A stretch of 64,000 nucleotides of DNA from Pedobacter zeaxanthinifaciens. GTDB taxonomy: Bacteria > Bacteroidota > Bacteroidia > Sphingobacteriales > Sphingobacteriaceae. The DNA lies in the NCBI RefSeq assembly GCF_003313335.1, contig NZ_QMHP01000002.1, positions 310,001 to 374,000 of the forward strand. Direction: 5' to 3'. A model generated the notes under the pieces. That model saw only the letters and a program-made list of their open reading frames with translations, did not search any database and was not told the DNA's origin. Positions within the stretch are counted from its first letter, which is position 1; each line of letters opens with the position of its first letter. Below are positions 1-9,072 of the stretch, piece by piece. The position numbers were made by a program, and so were the translations under genes.

Positions 1-824
1 GAGAAAGTATCTTTCAAGCGAACTCCTTTTTCGGTATGCTGCAAAGTACAGCAAGCATGAATTGGATCGTGCTCCAAATAAAGAATATAATCGTTAGTTG
101 CAGCCTCTTCTAAAAATTCTTGTTTTTCTTTTAACGTTTGCAGAGGAAACATATCGTACGACATCACATAAGGCAAAGGAATGTGGCCGGTTGAAGGCAA
201 CAGATCAGCCATGTAAACAATCGTTTTATCCTTATATTGTAATTGAGGAAGCATCATTGCATCCGTATGCCCATAGGCAAATCTAATGTTGATTCCATCG
301 TGAAAGTGTACATTTTGCTGTGTAGGTATAAATTTCAGCTGTCCGCTTTCCTGTATTGGCAGGATATTTTCTTTTAGAAAAGAAGCTTTTTCCCTAGCAT
401 TGGGATGAACTGCCCAATCCCAATGTTGCTGGTTGCTCCAATAGATGGCGTTTTCAAAAGCAGGAACTAATTTTTCACCTTTACGTTCAATGGAGCCACC
501 ACAATGGTCAAAATGTAAGTGGGTTAAAAATACATCGGTAATGTCGTTTCTATGAAATCCATGGGCAGCTAAAGATTTGTCTAAGGTATCATCACCATGT
601 AAATAGTAATGTCCGAAAAACTTCTCATCTTGCTTGTTGCCTAAGCCGTTGTCAATCAGGATTAGTCTGCCACCATCTTCAATAAGCAAGCAGCGCATAG
701 CCCACGAGCACATATTGTTTTCATCTGCAGGGTTGCTTTTTTGCCATATCGATTTAGGCACAACGCCAAACATTGCACCGCCATCTAATTTGAAATTGCC
801 TGTATTAATGGTGTATAGTTTCAT
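1..824 (-). CDS. MBL-fold metallo-hydrolase (3' end outside window)
   Basis: Reading leftward from an ATG at 824, the frame stays open to the window edge, giving about 274 residues with the C-terminus missing. The metallo-beta-lactamase signature is visible as THLHFDHCGG (His102, His104, Asp106, His107), which binds the two metals in this superfamily; later His residues in a FAYGHTDAM segment and a YMADLLPS segment fit the rest of the metal site. The overall layout resembles lactonase or glyoxalase-II-like hydrolases of the superfamily, with no signal peptide, so a cytoplasmic hydrolase is likely. The substrate cannot be read from the sequence. It is followed at about 140 bp by lpdA on the same strand further upstream. 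No clear promoter box was seen. Confidence 0.85.
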   Translation of the reverse strand, partial: MKLYTINTGNFKLDGGAMFGVVPKSIWQKSNPADENNMCSWAMRCLLIEDGGRLILIDNGLGNKQDEKFFGHYYLHGDDTLDKSLAAHGFHRNDITDVFLTHLHFDHCGGSIERKGEKLVPAFENAIYWSNQQHWDWAVHPNAREKASFLKENILPIQESGQLKFIPTQQNVHFHDGINIRFAYGHTDAMMLPQLQYKDKTIVYMADLLPSTGHIPLPYVMSYDMFPLQTLKEKQEFLEEAATNDYILYLEHDPIHACCTLQHTEKGVRLKDTF

Positions 825-836
825 GATGAGCCCCCA

Positions 837-859
837 AACCTCGCCAAAGGAGAGGTTTA
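837..859. repeat. Short inverted repeat between lpdA and the MBL gene
   Basis: AAACCTC and GAGGTTT form a 7-bp stem around a 9-nt loop just upstream of the MBL start. A second small palindrome, CCTCCCC/GGGGAGG, lies near 961-977. Neither has a clear T-run, so they are weak terminator candidates at best and may be remnants of dispersed repeats. Confidence 0.35.
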
Positions 860-989
860 ATGATATTGTTTAGTTTAAATTGACACAATGTATAAAAATA
901 TAAAACCTTAAGCTTACGCCAAAGGTTTTTTACTAAGATTTATGCATGACTCTCTTTTTCCCTCCCCTTTGGGGAGGATAGGAGGGGCT

Positions 990-2378
990 TTATAAGTGTA
1001 TCACTTCTCCGTAAGCATCAGCGGCGGCTTCCATAATAGCCTCGCTCATGGTAGGGTGTGGATGTACAGATTTGATCATCTCATGGCCAGTAGTTTCTAA
1101 TTTTCTAGCCACTACAATTTCGGCAATCATTTCTGTTACGTTTGCGCCAATCATGTGTGCACCTAATAATTCGCCGTATTTTGCATCGAAAATTAATTTA
1201 ACAAAACCATCTTTTGCTCCAGCAGCACTTGCTTTACCAGAAGCTGAGAATGGGAATTTTCCGATTTTTAGTTCATAGCCAGCTGCTTTTGCTGCTTTCT
1301 CAGTGTAACCAACAGAAGCAATTTCTGGCGAGCAGTAGGTACAGCCAGGGATGTTGTTGTAATCCAAAGGCTCTACATGCATTCCAGCAATTTTTTCTAC
1401 GCAAATGATGCCTTCGGCAGATGCAACGTGAGCAAGTGCTTGACCAGGAACAACATCGCCTATGGCATAGTAGCCTTTAACTGATGTGTTGTAGTATTCA
1501 TCTACTACGATTTTACCTTTGTCGGTTTTAATGCCAACTTCTTCTAAACCAATATTTTCGATATTAGCTACAACTCCCGCTGCAGAAAGTACGATATCGC
1601 ACTCAATAGTTTGTACGCCGCTAGCAGTTTTTACCTGCACCTTGCAGCCTTCGCCCGATGTGTCAACAGCTTCAACGCTTGAAGAAGTCATGATATCAAT
1701 GCCAGTTTTTTTCAAACTACGTAGCAATTGTTTCGATACATCTTCGTCTTCTACAGGAACAATGTTCTCCATAAATTCAACGATGGTTACCTTAGTACCC
1801 ATTGTAGCGTAAAAGTATGCAAACTCAACGCCAATAGCACCTGAACCAACAACCACCATTGATTTTGGTTGCTGAGGTAAAACCATTGCCTGGCGGTAGC
1901 CAATTACTTTTTTGCCATCTTGTTTTAAGTTAGGCAACTCTCTTGAACGAGCGCCAGTGGCAATTACAATATTTTTTGCAGTTAGTTCTTTTTGTGAACC
2001 ATCAGCGCCTTTAACTTCAACTTTGTTGCCCGGCTTAACTTTGCCAGCACCCATAATTACGTCAATTTTGTTCTTTTTCATCAAGAACTGAACGCCTTTA
2101 CTCATTCCATCAGCAACGCCGCGACTACGTTTTACAACAGCTTCAAAATCAGCTTTTGCTTCTGCAGTAGTGATTCCATAATCAGCTGCGTGGTTAATGT
2201 ATTCGAAAACTTGTGCACTTTTTAGTAAGGCTTTAGTAGGGATACAGCCCCAGTTAAGGCATATACCACCTAGTGATTCGCGTTCCACGATGGCAACTTT
2301 CATTCCAAGCTGGGAAGCTCTGATGGCAGTAACGTATCCGCCTGGGCCGCTGCCTATAACAATTAAATCGTAGTTCAT
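990..2378 (-). CDS. lpdA: Dihydrolipoyl dehydrogenase (E3)
   Basis: This 462-residue flavoprotein re-oxidises dihydrolipoamide with NAD+ as the E3 subunit of pyruvate, 2-oxoglutarate or branched-chain dehydrogenase complexes. The N-terminal FAD dinucleotide motif GSGPGGY is at residues 9-15, the redox-active disulfide CLNWGC at Cys40/Cys45, the NAD-binding GSGAIG motif near the middle, and the dimer-interface active-site pair in HPTMSE (His441, Glu446) near the end. Length is standard. The ATG at 2378 is the natural start because the FAD motif follows within ten residues. No E1 or E2 gene is adjacent, so it is probably a shared, separately transcribed E3. A minus-7 box lies about 40 bp upstream. 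Confidence 0.97.
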   Translation of the reverse strand: MNYDLIVIGSGPGGYVTAIRASQLGMKVAIVERESLGGICLNWGCIPTKALLKSAQVFEYINHAADYGITTAEAKADFEAVVKRSRGVADGMSKGVQFLMKKNKIDVIMGAGKVKPGNKVEVKGADGSQKELTAKNIVIATGARSRELPNLKQDGKKVIGYRQAMVLPQQPKSMVVVGSGAIGVEFAYFYATMGTKVTIVEFMENIVPVEDEDVSKQLLRSLKKTGIDIMTSSSVEAVDTSGEGCKVQVKTASGVQTIECDIVLSAAGVVANIENIGLEEVGIKTDKGKIVVDEYYNTSVKGYYAIGDVVPGQALAHVASAEGIICVEKIAGMHVEPLDYNNIPGCTYCSPEIASVGYTEKAAKAAGYELKIGKFPFSASGKASAAGAKDGFVKLIFDAKYGELLGAHMIGANVTEMIAEIVVARKLETTGHEMIKSVHPHPTMSEAIMEAAADAYGEVIHL

Positions 2379-2418
2379 ATTCTTGTTTAAAGGAAAATTA
2401 ACGTAATAATTAGTGGGT

Positions 2419-2426
2419 CAAAATTA
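2419..2426 (-). promoter_or_regulatory. Candidate minus-7 box for lpdA
   Basis: On the minus strand this reads TAATTTTG, matching the Bacteroidota minus-7 consensus TAnnTTTG. It predicts a 5' UTR of roughly 35-40 nt for lpdA. No good minus-33 TTG was found at the expected spacing. The rest of the 335-bp divergent spacer (2379-2713) holds no recognisable gene. Confidence 0.45.
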
Positions 2427-2653
2427 AAAAAAATGTTGATTAAACCATAAGAGCCATTATTAAGCAATTGTAATAAAGTAGTGCCATAGATGAAAATATC
2501 TTAAAATATAGCTACAGTATTTGCGAAAGTAGTATTCAAGATATTGGTTTAGTGAGTTTTAAACTTAATTTCTCTATTGTTAAGTGTGGAAAAGTTTTAA
2601 GATAGTTAATAATAATTTAACATTGAAATAGAGGCGTTAAGGAAATTAATATC

Positions 2654-2661
2654 TAGATTTG
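2654..2661 (+). promoter_or_regulatory. Candidate minus-7 box for the TonB-dependent receptor
   Basis: TAGATTTG fits TAnnTTTG and lies 52 bp before the receptor ATG, implying a leader near 50 nt. The nearest TTG (2623-2625) is 28 bp upstream, longer than the usual 17-23 bp spacer, so only the minus-7 half is convincing. Confidence 0.45.
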
Positions 2662-2713
2662 CAGCGGTATTTTTTAACATATCTTAACAAAACAATTAAT
2701 TCATTAAAAAAGC

Positions 2714-5700
2714 ATGAAAAAATCTTTACTATTGAAAATTGTATCGGTTATTCTTGTTGTAGTTGGTTTTGTGGGTTCAGTGAGCGCACAGGTTACTACA
2801 TCATCTATGACGGGTACAATTAGGGATTCAAAAGAGACTTTGCCGGGTGCAAGTATTAAAGCTACGCACACGCCGACTGGGTCTGTTTACACAGTAATTA
2901 CCAATAGCGCTGGTAGGTTCACCATTGGCAATATGCGTGTGGGCGGGCCTTATATCGTAGAAGTAAGCTTTGTAGGATTTAAAACACAAAAAATCGAAAA
3001 CGTTTACCTTAAGTTAGGCGAAAGCTTTAATCTAGAAGTGAAATTAGATGATAATTCTTCTGTATTAAGCGAAGTAGTGGTAATGGGTAAAAACGATCCG
3101 ATTATGAACTCTAAGAAAAATGGAGCTTCAACTATTATTTCTAGAGCTAAAATTGAGGACCTTCCAACGATTACTAGAAGTGTTAATGATTTGACTCGTT
3201 TAACGCCGCAAGCTAACGGTTCTTCAATTGGTGGTGGTTCGTATCGTGCCAATAACTTCACTGTTGACGGTGCTAACTTTAACAATCAATTCGGTATCGG
3301 TCAAAATATTCCAGCAAATGGTTCACCGATTTCTATCGACGCGTTAGAAGAAATTTCGGTTAACGTAACTCCTTTCGACGTTCGTCAAACTGGTTTCACT
3401 GGAGCTTCTATCAATGCGGTAACTCGTTCTGGAAAGAACACTTTTTTTGGAAACGCACTTTATACATTCCGTTCTGAGAAACAGCAAGGTGTACGTGTTG
3501 GGGATAATACCATATCTAACATACAGCAATTAGATGAAAAACAATATGGTTTCAGTCTAGGTGGTCCAATCATTAAAAACAAATTATTTTTCTTCGTTAA
3601 TACAGAACTTAAGAAAACTATTGAGCCTGGACCAACAAAAGTAGCCTCTACAAACGGAGTTGAAAATGCTACTTTAAATATTGCAAGACCAACCGCTGCA
3701 TTTATGGATCAGGTGAGTACTTATTTGGCAAATACTTATGGCTACCAGACCGGACCTTATCAAGGTTATTCAAATAAGAGTAACAATGACAAATTTTTTG
3801 CTCGTTTAGACTGGAATATCAACAATGAGCACAAATTTAACATCAGATATTCTCAAGTGAAAAGTAAATCACCTGTAGGTTTAAATCAATCTACAACAGG
3901 TTCTGGATTTTCAGCTACTGATACCCGTACGTCGATATATGCAATGAGCTACGAAAATTCGAATTATTTTCAAGAAGCTAACCTTTATGCAGGTACTGCC
4001 GAGTTGAACTCTAATTTCGGTAAATTCAATAACTCTCTAAGAGCTTCATTCGCTCATCAAAATGACCCACGTTCTTCAGCGGGTGCTGAGTTTCCATTAG
4101 TTGATATCTTAGATGGTGGCGCTAGAAATGCGGCATCTACTTTAGTTTCATTTGGTTATGAGCCATTTACTTTTGGAAACTTAAGGGACGTTATGACTTA
4201 TACTGTAAATGATGATTTAACTTTTGCTTTGGGTAAACATAATTTCACAGTAGGTGCTCAAGCAGAATGGAGTAAGGTTAAAAACGGATTCCAACGTTTT
4301 GGAACAGGTTATTATGTTTATAGAAACTGGACAGATTTTACCAGCGGTGCTAAGCCAATTAACTTTGCATTAACATACCCGTTAACTGCCGATGGTTCGC
4401 AAGCATTTCCTAGCTTCCAATTCTTCCAGTTATCTGCTTATGGTCAAGATGAAATTTCAGTAAGCGATAAATTGAAGGTTACTTTAGGATTAAGATTAGA
4501 ACTTCCTTCTTATCCAGATGTTTCTGAGGTGAAAACTCACCCATTAGTTGCTGCTGCAACATTTAATGGTGGTCAGAAAGTTGATACAGGCGTATTACCT
4601 GATACGAAAGTGATGTTTTCTCCACGTGTAGGTTTTAACTATGATATCTTAGGTGATAGAAGTTTACAACTTCGTGGTGGATCAGGAATCTTTACCGGTC
4701 GTATTCCTTTTGTTTGGTTAGTTGCACAATCAGGTGATGCTGGTATGTTACAATTTACTCAAACTGTTAGTGGTCAAACTGATCCTAACATGCCAAGTTT
4801 TAATCCGAACTATAAAGCTTTATATCCTTCAACTTTACCAGCGGCAGGCACTTCAATTCCTGGGAACATTTCAGTAATGTCTCCTGATTTGAAATTCCCT
4901 CAACAATGGAAATCGAGTTTAGGTTTAGATGCTAAGTTGCCATTCGGATTTATTGGAACGGTAGAGATGATTTATGGTAAAGATATTAATGCAGTAATTG
5001 CAAGAAATGCAAACTTTGTTAATCCATCTCCGCTAAACGTTTCTGGTTATCCTGATAACAGAATGATTTATCCGACAACATCTGCTACAAGTGTAGGCTC
5101 AGCTAGATATATCAATAGATTGTCTAACGGTCAGATTAGCGCAACCGGTACCGGTGCTTTAGATGTGGCGGTTATGGATAATGTAAAAGGTGGAGAGTAT
5201 TTTTCTAGCAGTTTCCAGTTGACAAAACCTTTCGCTAACAAGTGGGAAGTTTCTGCAGCTTATACTTATAGCTACGCTAAAAATTTTGGTGATCAAAGCG
5301 GTGACCAAATCTTAAACTTATTCAGCTTGCCTTATCAGTCTAGCGGAAATCCTAACGATCCATCGTTATCTTATACGTCAAACGTTATTCCTCACAGAGT
5401 TGTTGGAAGCATCTCTCACAAATCAGAGTGGATTAAAGGGTTGCAAACAGGTATGACTTTATTTTATCAAGGTGGTTCACAAGGTAGATATTCTTACTTC
5501 TACTCAAATGATTTCAATAGGGATAACTTAAATAACGACTTAATGTACATTCCTAAAGATCCATCTGAAATCACTTTCGTTAACAACACAGTTGGAACGG
5601 TAACTTTCACTCCTCAACAACAATCGGACGCATTTTTCCAATTGATTGAGAGCGATAAGTATTTGAAATCTAGAAAAGGAATGTATGCAGAGAGAAATGG

Positions 5701-6034
5701 TGCTGTTTCTCCTTGGAGACATCAGTTTGACTTCAGATTTACTCAAGAGTTGTATGCTGGTAAAGTTGCTGGAAACAAAAATTCATTGAGTTTCTATTTT
5801 GATATTTTCAACGTAGGTAACTTAATTAATGCTAAATGGGGTGCTTACACTATTAATAACAATTCTCCTTTGCAAGTTTCTAATAATACCGCTTATACTC
5901 CTGGAGGTACAACAAAACCAACTTTTAGATTGAATACAATCAATGGTCAGTTGATTTCAGAGTCTAACAGAATTAACACAAGTATTTCATCAACATATTA
6001 CATGCAGTTTGGTTTGAGATATAGCTTCAACTAA
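2714..6034 (+). CDS. Oar-like TonB-dependent outer-membrane receptor
   Basis: This 1106-residue protein begins with a signal peptide ending near VSAQ (about residue 26), followed by a carboxypeptidase-regulatory-like beta domain (about 30-115), a plug domain (about 120-230, including NNFTVDGANFNNQFG) and a long beta-barrel that ends in the aromatic LRYSFN typical of outer-membrane barrels. That order matches the Oar-like TonB-dependent receptor group of Bacteroidota. No SusD partner follows it, so it is not a standard SusCD glycan importer; substrate is unknown. It should draw energy from a TonB/ExbBD complex, and a TonB-like gene is at 11509. A strong terminator follows directly. Confidence 0.92.
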   Translation: MKKSLLLKIVSVILVVVGFVGSVSAQVTTSSMTGTIRDSKETLPGASIKATHTPTGSVYTVITNSAGRFTIGNMRVGGPYIVEVSFVGFKTQKIENVYLKLGESFNLEVKLDDNSSVLSEVVVMGKNDPIMNSKKNGASTIISRAKIEDLPTITRSVNDLTRLTPQANGSSIGGGSYRANNFTVDGANFNNQFGIGQNIPANGSPISIDALEEISVNVTPFDVRQTGFTGASINAVTRSGKNTFFGNALYTFRSEKQQGVRVGDNTISNIQQLDEKQYGFSLGGPIIKNKLFFFVNTELKKTIEPGPTKVASTNGVENATLNIARPTAAFMDQVSTYLANTYGYQTGPYQGYSNKSNNDKFFARLDWNINNEHKFNIRYSQVKSKSPVGLNQSTTGSGFSATDTRTSIYAMSYENSNYFQEANLYAGTAELNSNFGKFNNSLRASFAHQNDPRSSAGAEFPLVDILDGGARNAASTLVSFGYEPFTFGNLRDVMTYTVNDDLTFALGKHNFTVGAQAEWSKVKNGFQRFGTGYYVYRNWTDFTSGAKPINFALTYPLTADGSQAFPSFQFFQLSAYGQDEISVSDKLKVTLGLRLELPSYPDVSEVKTHPLVAAATFNGGQKVDTGVLPDTKVMFSPRVGFNYDILGDRSLQLRGGSGIFTGRIPFVWLVAQSGDAGMLQFTQTVSGQTDPNMPSFNPNYKALYPSTLPAAGTSIPGNISVMSPDLKFPQQWKSSLGLDAKLPFGFIGTVEMIYGKDINAVIARNANFVNPSPLNVSGYPDNRMIYPTTSATSVGSARYINRLSNGQISATGTGALDVAVMDNVKGGEYFSSSFQLTKPFANKWEVSAAYTYSYAKNFGDQSGDQILNLFSLPYQSSGNPNDPSLSYTSNVIPHRVVGSISHKSEWIKGLQTGMTLFYQGGSQGRYSYFYSNDFNRDNLNNDLMYIPKDPSEITFVNNTVGTVTFTPQQQSDAFFQLIESDKYLKSRKGMYAERNGAVSPWRHQFDFRFTQELYAGKVAGNKNSLSFYFDIFNVGNLINAKWGAYTINNNSPLQVSNNTAYTPGGTTKPTFRLNTINGQLISESNRINTSISSTYYMQFGLRYSFN

Positions 6035-6060
6035 GTTGTAAAATAGACAATACAAAACTG

Positions 6061-6093
6061 AAATCCCCAAGCACCACGCTTGGGGATTTTTTT
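6061..6093 (+). terminator. Intrinsic terminator after the TonB-dependent receptor
   Basis: A perfect 12-bp stem (AAATCCCCAAGC with GCTTGGGGATTT), a 5-nt loop and a run of seven T residues form a textbook rho-independent terminator 27 bp after the receptor stop codon. Confidence 0.93.
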
Positions 6094-6131
6094 GTTTATA
6101 CCTAACTTAGATAAAACCCTAACACAAAACA

Positions 6132-6986
6132 ATGGATCAAAAGATTATTAACCTATACGATTCCTATACCCACAGCCAAATCAGTCGGAAGGAGTTTATG
6201 AAAAAGTTGGCGATACTAACTGGCAGTACTGCGCTAGCTTTAACTGTTTTGCCGAGTTTGGAAAGCAATTACGCCAATGCCGCTACGGTACACGATGGCG
6301 AAGTTGATGCAGAAGAAATCACCTTTCCGGGCGTTGAGGGAAATATGAAGGGGCTGCTAGCCATGCCAAAGGCGAATAAGAAAAAATTAGGCGCTGTTGT
6401 GGTAATACACGAAAATAGGGGACTTACCCCACACATTAAAGATGTAACTAAGCGAGTGGCATTGGCTGGTTTCGTTGCTTTAGGTGTTGATGCGCTTTCT
6501 CCATTTGGTGGCACACCGGAAGATGAAAATAAAGGAAGAGAATTAATTGGTAAACTTGATGCAGAAAAGAATTTGGGTAATTACCTGAAAGCGCTATACT
6601 TTTTAAGGGCCTATCCTTTAAGTAATGGTAAAACTGGTGTAGTTGGTTTTTGTTGGGGCGGCGGCATGGCTAATAAGTTGGCAGTTGCAGATCCGATGTT
6701 GAATGCGGCTGTGGCTTATTATGGTGCACAGGCTAAGGCAGAAGAGGTGCCTAATATTAAAGCAAGTTTAATGCTGCATTACGGTGGTTTAGATGAGCGC
6801 ATCAATGCTGGTATTCCGGCTTATGAGGCTGCTTTAAAAGCTAACAATAAAGACTATCAGTTATTTGTTTATGACGGAGTTAACCACGCTTTTAACAATG
6901 ATACTTCGCCAACGAGATATAACGAGGCTGCCGCAAAATTAGCTTGGCAACGTACTATTGATTTGTTCAAAAAGAAGTTGGGGTAA
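6132..6986 (+). CDS. Exported dienelactone-hydrolase family protein
   Basis: This 284-residue alpha/beta hydrolase has the dienelactone hydrolase signature: nucleophile Cys174 in GFCWGGG, Asp221 in GGLDERI and His252 in GVNHAF. The family cleaves dienelactone or related esters; the true substrate here is unknown. Residues 1-20 are followed by SRKEFMKKLA and a hydrophobic stretch ending near NANAA-like residues 48-52, which looks like a Tat-type export signal with an Arg-Lys rather than Arg-Arg pair, so a periplasmic location is likely. It stands alone between a terminator and a repeat element, with its own short upstream region lacking a clear TAnnTTTG box. Confidence 0.88.
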   Translation: MDQKIINLYDSYTHSQISRKEFMKKLAILTGSTALALTVLPSLESNYANAATVHDGEVDAEEITFPGVEGNMKGLLAMPKANKKKLGAVVVIHENRGLTPHIKDVTKRVALAGFVALGVDALSPFGGTPEDENKGRELIGKLDAEKNLGNYLKALYFLRAYPLSNGKTGVVGFCWGGGMANKLAVADPMLNAAVAYYGAQAKAEEVPNIKASLMLHYGGLDERINAGIPAYEAALKANNKDYQLFVYDGVNHAFNNDTSPTRYNEAAAKLAWQRTIDLFKKKLG

Positions 6987-6996
6987 GCTACTTTGT

Positions 6997-7318
6997 CATT
7001 CCGAGGTACGAGGAATCTGTTAAATTAACGTGAGTTCGGAATAAGAGGATTATGCTATTTGCTAGCGATAGCGCTTCAAATCTTCGTTCAGCTAATTTTC
7101 GGTCTCTTATTTTTCGGGTTGCACTAATAAGCCAAAGCACTTTCTTTGAAAGAAAAATAAGCAACCGAGAGTTTTTGTTACTTTTTGCGGTCAAAAAGTA
7201 AGAGCCCAGCGGCGGCGAGCTAAAAGAACACGTTCAATGTAAATTTTTCAAGAGTTGTAAAAGTCCTTAACCCGAACTCAAGTTAAATTAACAAATAGGT
7301 TCCTCGTAGCTCAGAATG
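6997..7318. mobile_element. MITE-like element with terminal inverted repeats (copy 1)
   Basis: The ends are imperfect inverted repeats: 6997-7039 against 7272-7318, matching 19 of 22 bases in the outer part and 19 of 21 in the inner part, with a 4-nt gap between. It fills nearly all the space between the hydrolase stop and the purM stop and holds no convincing gene. Inside is a 9-bp hairpin (TACTTTTTG, loop CGGT, CAAAAAGTA). About 215 bp of the body recurs in inverse orientation at 29285-29550. Being non-coding, short and TIR-bounded, it resembles a miniature inverted-repeat element; no target-site duplication was proven and no transposase is in the window. Confidence 0.65.
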
Positions 7319-7331
7319 AAAACTCTAGAAG

Positions 7332-8513
7332 TTAATTATAAACGAATTCGCCGAATTCGCTTTTTATCGTTACCTGTTTTTTATCGCTTGTCTCGACACG
7401 ACCAATAATTTTTGCGTCAATATGGAAGCTTTGTGAAATTTTAATAATGTCCTCAGCAATTTCTTCAGGGACGTAAAGTTCCATACGATGACCCATGTTG
7501 AACACTTTGTACATCTCTTCCCAAGCGGTACCAGATTGCTCTTGAATCAATTGGAATAGCGGAGGTATTGGAAACAGATTGTCTTTAATTACATGTACAT
7601 CGTCATTAACGAAATGTAATACCTTTGTTTGTGCGCCACCGCTGCAATGTACAATTCCATCAATTTGTTCACGGTATTTGTCTAGAATTTGTTTGATTAC
7701 AGGTGCGTATGTACGTGTAGGTGATAAAACCAATTTACCGGCTGTTACGCTTTCGTTTTCATTAATTTGAACTAAATCAGTCAGCTGCTTGCCGCCAGAA
7801 AACACCAAGTCAAAAGGTACACCTGGGTCAAAACTTTCAGGGTATTTCGTAGCAATTGATTTTTCAAATACATCATGGCGAGCAGAAGTTAATCCATTTG
7901 AGCCCATGCCGCCGTTATATTCGCTTTCATAAGTAGCTTTTCCAAATGAAGCTAAACCTACAACTACGTTGCCTGCCTTAATATTATCGTTGCTAATCAC
8001 ATGGCTCCTCTTCATGCGGCAGGTAACGGTACTATCTACAATGATTGTACGTACTAAATCGCCTACATCCGCGGTTTCGCCTCCTGTAGAATAAATGGAG
8101 ATGCCTAGTGATCTTAATTCGGCTAAAATTTCTTCGGTGCCGTTAATTATTGCAGCAATTACTTCGCCAGGAACCAAGTTTTTATTGCGGCCAATGGTTG
8201 ATGATAGTAAAATTTGGTCTGTAGCACCAACACAAATCAAATCATCGATGTTCATAATGATGGCATCTTGTGCAATACCTTTCCAAACGGAGAGGTCACC
8301 AGTTTCTTTCCAATAGGTATAAGCCAATGATGATTTGGTACCGGCGCCATCGGCATGCATGATATTGCAATAATCAGCGTCGTTACCTAAAACGTCAGGA
8401 ATAATTTTACAAAATGCTTTTGGAAAGATGCCTTTATCGATGTTTTTGATGGCTGCGTGTACATCTTCTTTTGATGCTGATACGCCACGCTGGTTATACC
8501 TATTGTCGCTCAT
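7332..8513 (-). CDS. purM: Phosphoribosylformylglycinamidine cyclo-ligase (AIR synthetase)
   Basis: This 393-residue enzyme closes the imidazole ring, converting FGAM to AIR with ATP in purine synthesis. It carries the PurM fold with the N-terminal SDNRYNQRGVSASKEDV segment, an Asp-rich ATP/Mg loop (IMNIDDLICVGA) and later glycine-rich STGGETADVGD and HCSGGAQTK segments. It is the longer Bacteroidota form, about 45 residues above the E. coli enzyme. I chose the ATG at 8513: an in-frame TTG four codons upstream lies inside the minus-7 promoter box and so cannot be the start. PurL, which makes its substrate, is 13 kb away, so the pathway is dispersed. Confidence 0.93.
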   Translation of the reverse strand: MSDNRYNQRGVSASKEDVHAAIKNIDKGIFPKAFCKIIPDVLGNDADYCNIMHADGAGTKSSLAYTYWKETGDLSVWKGIAQDAIIMNIDDLICVGATDQILLSSTIGRNKNLVPGEVIAAIINGTEEILAELRSLGISIYSTGGETADVGDLVRTIIVDSTVTCRMKRSHVISNDNIKAGNVVVGLASFGKATYESEYNGGMGSNGLTSARHDVFEKSIATKYPESFDPGVPFDLVFSGGKQLTDLVQINENESVTAGKLVLSPTRTYAPVIKQILDKYREQIDGIVHCSGGAQTKVLHFVNDDVHVIKDNLFPIPPLFQLIQEQSGTAWEEMYKVFNMGHRMELYVPEEIAEDIIKISQSFHIDAKIIGRVETSDKKQVTIKSEFGEFVYN

Positions 8514-8522
8514 AATTGTCTG

Positions 8523-8530
8523 CAAAGATA
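8523..8530 (-). promoter_or_regulatory. Minus-7 box of purM
   Basis: On the minus strand TATCTTTG matches TAnnTTTG and ends only 9 nt before the purM ATG, implying a very short leader. The minus-33 region falls inside the heptamer array at 8538-8572, and no standard TTG is seen there. Confidence 0.6.
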
Positions 8531-8537
8531 GGTTATT

Positions 8538-8572
8538 AAGGTAAAAGGTGGAAGGTAAAAGGTAAAAGGTTT
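8538..8572. repeat. Heptanucleotide tandem array upstream of purM
   Basis: Five consecutive 7-bp units read AAGGTAA, AAGGTGG, AAGGTAA, AAGGTAA, AAGGTTT. The array starts 7 bp upstream of the purM minus-7 box and therefore covers the minus-33 position. Confidence 0.8.
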
Positions 8573-9072
8573 TGAAAACTTGAGTGATTGTTTTTGTTGT
8601 TGGAAAGCTGTGAGGTTTAAATGTTGGAAAGTTGGCGGGAATTTAAACTTTTAGTAGAGGAATTGCCTTGGGTTTAAGGATTTAAAAGTTGTAATGTTGA
8701 ACGTTGTTAGACGGTTCAAAGTTGACGAATGAATGGTTTTTGCGTACCCCATTGTAATAATGATATTTAGGCATATTAAATACAACTCCAGAGGGTAAAA
8801 TTATCATTGAGATTATACGTGCGATAATAAAACCCAAAGGGGGGTGATATGATTTGTGTTTTTGTTTTTTGGTAGATAGTAGCAATGAATTTTGTAAAAT
8901 AAACCTTATTGCAGCGATATACTTTTGTGAAAGCGCAGCGAAACAAAAGATTTAGCGGAAAGAAGGACTAGCTTTGATGGAAATACGGGTTTTGCTTTTC
9001 TAAATAATGTAGTAAAATTACGGATGCTTCGACACGCTCAGCATGATCGCCTAGTTGGTGGAGTTTACAAAC
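8573..9072. other. Gene-free spacer with degenerate dispersed repeats
   Basis: No convincing gene is present in this 500-bp stretch between purM and glnN. It contains short motifs seen elsewhere in the window, such as ATGTTGGAAAGTTG at about 8621-8634 (a related string is near 25272-25305), and a TGCTTCGACACGCTCAGCATGA string near 9023 that resembles dispersed repeats common in this phylum. The longest open frames have no recognisable protein features. Confidence 0.5.

Noticed and set aside
634..873. Plus-strand open frame overlapping the MBL gene start
   Set aside because: It is opposite a coding sequence with a clear metal-binding motif.
2714..6034. SusC-type glycan importer
   Set aside because: No SusD-like gene follows and the barrel resembles Oar-like receptors rather than SusC.
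6997..7318. Insertion sequence with a transposase gene
   Set aside because: The element is only about 320 bp and has no convincing coding frame; it can at most be a non-autonomous element.
8682..8885. Minus-strand open frame of 67 codons in the purM-glnN spacer
   Set aside because: No recognisable protein features and it lies in degenerate repeat sequence; likely chance.
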